The position numbers and the translations under genes were made by a program. The notes beneath the pieces are model-generated. The model worked only from the letters and a program-made list of their open reading frames with translations. It did no database searches and was not told the DNA's origin. Shown in pieces: positions 5,806-8,383 of a stretch of 8,383 nt of DNA. Source of the DNA: RYN-428 sp035551995 (GTDB lineage Bacteria > Planctomycetota > Phycisphaerae > Tepidisphaerales > Tepidisphaeraceae); contig DASZME010000080.1 of assembly GCA_035551995.1 (NCBI GenBank), forward strand, positions 1-8,383. The letters are read 5' to 3'. How positions within the stretch are numbered: the stretch's first letter is position 1; each line of letters opens with the position of its first letter.

Positions 5806-7497
5806 TCAAAACATCAGTACATGAGCGGCGCAAACGCCGAGAACAAGACAGACCTGCGCGCTGGCGAAGTTTCTTTCCTCGCCGTTCAAGAGATCGACGC
5901 AATGAACGGGGCCTTTTGTTCCCAGTATCTGCGAGAGATCGGCTTCAAACGCATGTTCGTGTAGAATATCGAAGTTACAGATGACCAGAAAGCCGATCTT
6001 ACCCGGCCGCGCGTCCTTCCGATACGCGGCGATCACCGCGTGATGGTTGTTGTCGACGAACCGGCAATTCTCCCCGCGGCGGAAAGCGGGTTGGGCGGCG
6101 ACGATTTCGTTCACCTTGCGAAGAAAATCGCCGAACGCCGGCTTGCCCGCATGGATCAACTTTTCGTGCTTGCCGATGAAGTTGATCCGCTGCTTCATCC
6201 CCCATTCGACGCCTTGCGTGATGCCCGTCGCGCCGGTGCCAAGCAACGCGGCGGCGACGTATCGCGGAATGGTGGATTCGACGGCGCCAAACTCCTGCGC
6301 GGGCGAGCCGGAATCGTGCGACGTGATCGGCATAAAAAATCGCACGTGTTCGGAAACGGAATGAATGTATTTCAGATAATCGCGCAATTGCGGCACAAAC
6401 CGACTATCCCACGGCGTGGCCAGAATCAGATTCAGCCCCCACTTGGGAACGGTATTGAGCAGCGTGCCGGCGTCCGTGAAATATTCCGCGATGATCCCCA
6501 CCTTCGGATATTCCGTGTGCAGAGCTTTGCTCACCGAATCCACAAATGCCTTGTCGCTGCTGTGTAGATTGTCGAACCGCACATACCCGTTCGTTTCGTT
6601 CGCATATTTGGCCCAGAACAAAGCGTATTCGGTCATGTAGGTCCAGATGTCGGATCGAATCTTCTGCGACGGATGCTCATAGTCGATCAGAACCAGATCA
6701 TTCCACGGAAGCCAACCCTTGTCCGACCAATACCGCGCGCGGCGAAGTCCGTCGGGACTGGCGGGATCGGGGACGATCCATTCAGGGGCTTGGCGGGCCA
6801 TGTTGCTGTCGGCGCCGATGTGATTCAAAACGAGATCAAAAACAAGGCGGATTTCCAGTGACTTTGCGGTGTCAATAAACCGCTCAAGCTGAGCCAATCC
6901 TTCGCGGCCGGCGCCTTTGTCGAGGTAGCTTGGATCGACGTCGAACAAGTCTCTTGCCGCGTAGGGGCTCAGCGACGTGTCGAGCGTGGTGAGCGGCAAA
7001 AGGTGAACCGTATTGAAACCCATCGCCTTAATGTGATGAAGCTCCTGCGACCAATCCGTAATGTTTCCGGAAACGCCTGGGATGAGCGTATACAGCCGCA
7101 TTTCATCGACCTGCGGCGGATCGACCAGCACCCATGCGTCCGGCGTCGGATCATGAAGCCAGGTCGCCCCGCCATCGACCGAGAAGCGGGTCCAGAACGA
7201 AAACAGGCCGGGGCGGTCCGGCACGATTCGGCAGGTGAATGTTTTTTCGTCGCGGCGCACGAAAGGAATCTCGACCCATTCGCTGCCGCGATTGGCGTTG
7301 AGCGTGGTGACGAGCGTCGCCTGGACATCAGGGGGAAATCGCTCGCCGGCCGAGACGGTGAGTTCAAGTTCACTTCCCGAAAACGCGCGCGAGAATTCCT
7401 GTCGGCCCGTCGGGTACGAACGACGAATATCAGTGGCGATCGATTTGGCACGCGGACAGGCCGCAAGAATGGGGATGGGGCGGTGAGTGACGGACAT
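5806..7497 (-). CDS. GH13 alpha-amylase-superfamily enzyme, debranching-type glucanotransferase-like
   Basis: The protein has 563 residues and no signal peptide, so it is probably cytoplasmic. An N-terminal beta-rich domain (about 40-128) precedes a TIM barrel starting at MRLYTLIPGVSGNITDW (133-149) and HLLPLTTL (165-172). The four GH13 regions are readable: I, DLVLNH (221-226); II, GYVRFDNLHS (304-313) with Arg307 and nucleophile Asp309; III, IIAEYF (335-340) with acid/base Glu338; IV, ITSHDSGSP (391-399) with His394 and Asp395. All three catalytic carboxylates are therefore present. A C-terminal beta domain (about 485-563) ends in AAHVLMF. The FDNLHSSD and AEYFTD segments and the barrel entry resemble the 4-alpha-glucanotransferase part of eukaryotic-type glycogen debranching enzymes (GH13_25-like) more than ordinary amylases. 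The likely role is glycogen or alpha-glucan remodelling. GAAAGG about 10 bases before the ATG is a weak ribosome site. No partner gene of glycogen metabolism is in the window. Confidence 0.85.
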   Translation of the reverse strand: MSVTHRPIPILAACPRAKSIATDIRRSYPTGRQEFSRAFSGSELELTVSAGERFPPDVQATLVTTLNANRGSEWVEIPFVRRDEKTFTCRIVPDRPGLFSFWTRFSVDGGATWLHDPTPDAWVLVDPPQVDEMRLYTLIPGVSGNITDWSQELHHIKAMGFNTVHLLPLTTLDTSLSPYAARDLFDVDPSYLDKGAGREGLAQLERFIDTAKSLEIRLVFDLVLNHIGADSNMARQAPEWIVPDPASPDGLRRARYWSDKGWLPWNDLVLIDYEHPSQKIRSDIWTYMTEYALFWAKYANETNGYVRFDNLHSSDKAFVDSVSKALHTEYPKVGIIAEYFTDAGTLLNTVPKWGLNLILATPWDSRFVPQLRDYLKYIHSVSEHVRFFMPITSHDSGSPAQEFGAVESTIPRYVAAALLGTGATGITQGVEWGMKQRINFIGKHEKLIHAGKPAFGDFLRKVNEIVAAQPAFRRGENCRFVDNNHHAVIAAYRKDARPGKIGFLVICNFDILHEHAFEADLSQILGTKGPVHCVDLLNGEERNFASAQVCLVLGVCAAHVLMF

Positions 7498-7574
7498 TCA
7501 GGCAAGACCTTTCGCAATCTTCGGTTCGCGCGGCGACAATGCAGCCCCCAAGATTGCAGGCGATAGCCGGAATT

Positions 7575-8046
7575 TCAAGAGGCGTCATCAATTCTCTCCG
7601 CTGACGCCAGACATCTATTTATCATGTTCGGCGCATTCCCCAGGCTGAATCTGTCCTTATCCCCTTGAATTTTCCGATAAGGTTCCTGACACGTCAGCAA
7701 GTGCTCATCCCGCTGGACGGGAAAACTCTTGAAGCGGCCTTGGTAAAGGTGCCCGCCGATCTTGTCGTAAAGATGTTGGCGATAGCGTTTGACGTGGGTG
7801 TTGCTGATCCACGCCATCAGCCGCGAGAGATCGCCGTCGGCGTGCGGCCAGAGCACCAGATGCCAATGGTTGGGCATCAGACAGTACGAACGCAGCTTGA
7901 CCGGCTCAGGCGCCAGTGAGTGGGCCATTACCCGCTCGAACGCCGCGTAAGTCTTGGTCCTTTTCAAATATCCCGCGACGGCCGACGCCGCGATTGAGCA
8001 CATGAAAAATGATTCCCGCTGGTGCTTTGCGTGCCGTACGCGGCAT
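7575..8046 (-). pseudogene. RAYT (REP-associated tyrosine transposase, Y1/IS200-like) pseudogene
   Basis: The N-terminus is encoded from ATG 8046 in one frame: MPRTARKAPAG, then IIFHVLNRGVGRRGIFEKDQD. The continuation YAAFERVMAHSL lies in another frame. Removing one T of the pair at 7949-7950 joins them exactly, so this is a one-base frameshift. The body then shows the family signature: SYCLMPNHWHLVLWP with the metal-binding HxH, DGDLSRLMAWISNTHVKRYRQH, GHLYQGRFKSFPVQ and DEHLLT. After that it diverges into about 37 unrelated residues (QEPYRKIQG... to TGA 7575). The usual segment with RYVxxNPxRA, which holds the catalytic tyrosine, is absent. Frameshift plus lost 3' end mean it cannot transpose on its own. 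The 142-residue frame starting at 8003 is an artefact of the frameshift. Confidence 0.85.
7655..7697. repeat. Paired short inverted repeats at the broken end of the RAYT gene
   Basis: CCTTATC (7655-7661) and GATAAGG (7676-7682) are exact reverse complements with a 14-base loop. Four bases later CTGAC (7686-7690), AC, GTCAG (7693-7697) forms a second small palindrome. This is where the transposase reading frame leaves the family sequence, so the repeats mark the junction with other DNA. GGTTCCTGACAC is a word I recall seeing often beside Y1-type transposase genes. Confidence 0.5.
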
Positions 8047-8079
8047 CAATGCAAACCTATCTCATTGGGCCTTGGCGAT

Positions 8080-8383
8080 TCAAGAAAAGCGCACCTCCCG
8101 CTTTCCCTTCCGGGCGGCGTGGGTGACGCCGACTTCGGTGACGGAGATCGTGCCGCGGGCGCCGCTGTCGGAAAGCGCAAAGGGGCCGAGGTTGGAGACG
8201 TTGAGCGAGTAACTGCCGCTTGAGCCGGCGAGGGTTACCGGAACGGATTGGCCGTTGAAGGTAAAGGTCGCCGAGAAATTGGCGGCCGAAGAGTCCGGGT
8301 TGGTGTCGGCGATCGTGCCGACGCTGCCCGAGTAGGCGTCTCCTTCCTGGACGGACATCACGCCTCGCGTGACCGAGAACGGA
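8080..8383 (-). CDS. C-terminal tail of an extracellular repeat-domain protein (5' part off the right edge)
   Basis: The frame is open from the right edge to TGA 8082-8080, about 100 codons. The protein reads PFSVTRGVMSVQEGDAYSG, then SVGTIADTNPDSSAANFSA, then TFTFNGQSVPVTLAGSSGSYSL and ALSDSGARGTISVTEVG. The VxEGxxYSGxVGTxxDxNP plus NFSATxxFNG pattern is that of Ig/PKD-like repeats in large bacterial surface proteins. Low Cys, many Ser/Thr/Gly and alternating hydrophobics fit beta-sandwich repeats. The GTG and ATG near 8361-8356 are internal to the repeat and not the start. The last 15 residues, VTHAARKGKREVRFS, are basic and unlike the repeat, and the stop lies 33 bases before the RAYT start. 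The tail may therefore be truncated or fused by the mobile sequence. Confidence 0.6.
   Translation of the reverse strand, partial: PFSVTRGVMSVQEGDAYSGSVGTIADTNPDSSAANFSATFTFNGQSVPVTLAGSSGSYSLNVSNLGPFALSDSGARGTISVTEVGVTHAARKGKREVRFS

Noticed and set aside
5834..5852. Sequence similar to the palindrome's left arm inside the 3' end of the GH13 gene
   Set aside because: Only about 17 of 20 bases match, and it encodes the expected C-terminal beta strand of the enzyme. Chance is the simpler reading.
1..8383. CRISPR array, tRNA, rRNA or a multi-gene defence system
   Set aside because: No regularly spaced repeats, no tRNA cloverleaf with its T-loop consensus, no rRNA-like stretch and no nuclease, toxin or helicase gene was seen.

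Overview
The window is GC-rich bacterial DNA that looks like Planctomycetota. Verrucomicrobiota or Acidobacteriota are possible alternatives. The grounds are a Tat-exported Gfo/Idh/MocA oxidoreductase, an exported redoxin next to a cytochrome c/copper-monooxygenase fusion, a secreted beta-helix protein, a RAYT-type transposase relic and a repeat-domain surface protein. This is a judgement from family content; no phylogenetic marker is present.

Layout, left to right. Bases 1-1139 (minus) hold the N-terminal 379 residues of a secreted right-handed beta-helix protein that runs off the left edge. Bases 1140-1520 are a poorly coding gap with a doubtful small ORF and a 19-bp palindrome. Bases 1521-3583 (minus) are a two-gene unit: an exported redoxin followed 29 bp later by an exported protein with an N-terminal c-type haem motif and a PHM/DBH-like copper monooxygenase region. 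A 227-bp divergent intergenic region separates this unit from the plus-strand Gfo/Idh/MocA oxidoreductase (3811-5205). Bases 5206-5805 contain no intact gene. They hold an imperfect palindrome of about 185 bp and the decayed 3' end of a coiled-coil gene with an in-frame TAG. Bases 5806-7497 (minus) encode an apparently complete cytoplasmic GH13 alpha-amylase-superfamily enzyme that resembles the glucanotransferase part of glycogen debranching enzymes. Bases 7575-8046 (minus) are a RAYT transposase pseudogene with a frameshift near 7950 and a missing catalytic 3' end. Bases 8080-8383 (minus) are the tail of an extracellular repeat protein that enters from the right edge.

How the genes fit together. 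The redoxin and the cytochrome/monooxygenase protein almost certainly act together in the cell envelope. As I recall, the same three modules occur elsewhere as one polypeptide. The beta-helix protein, the sugar-type oxidoreductase and the GH13 enzyme all suggest carbohydrate metabolism, but they lie on different strands and are separated by gaps, so they are not one operon. The right half (5206-8383) shows the most turnover, with an inverted repeat, a gene remnant, a dead transposase and a truncated-looking surface protein tail. I saw no convincing complete new defence or mobile system. The most distinctive item is the redoxin plus cytochrome c/copper monooxygenase pair with an apparently complete metal-ligand set.
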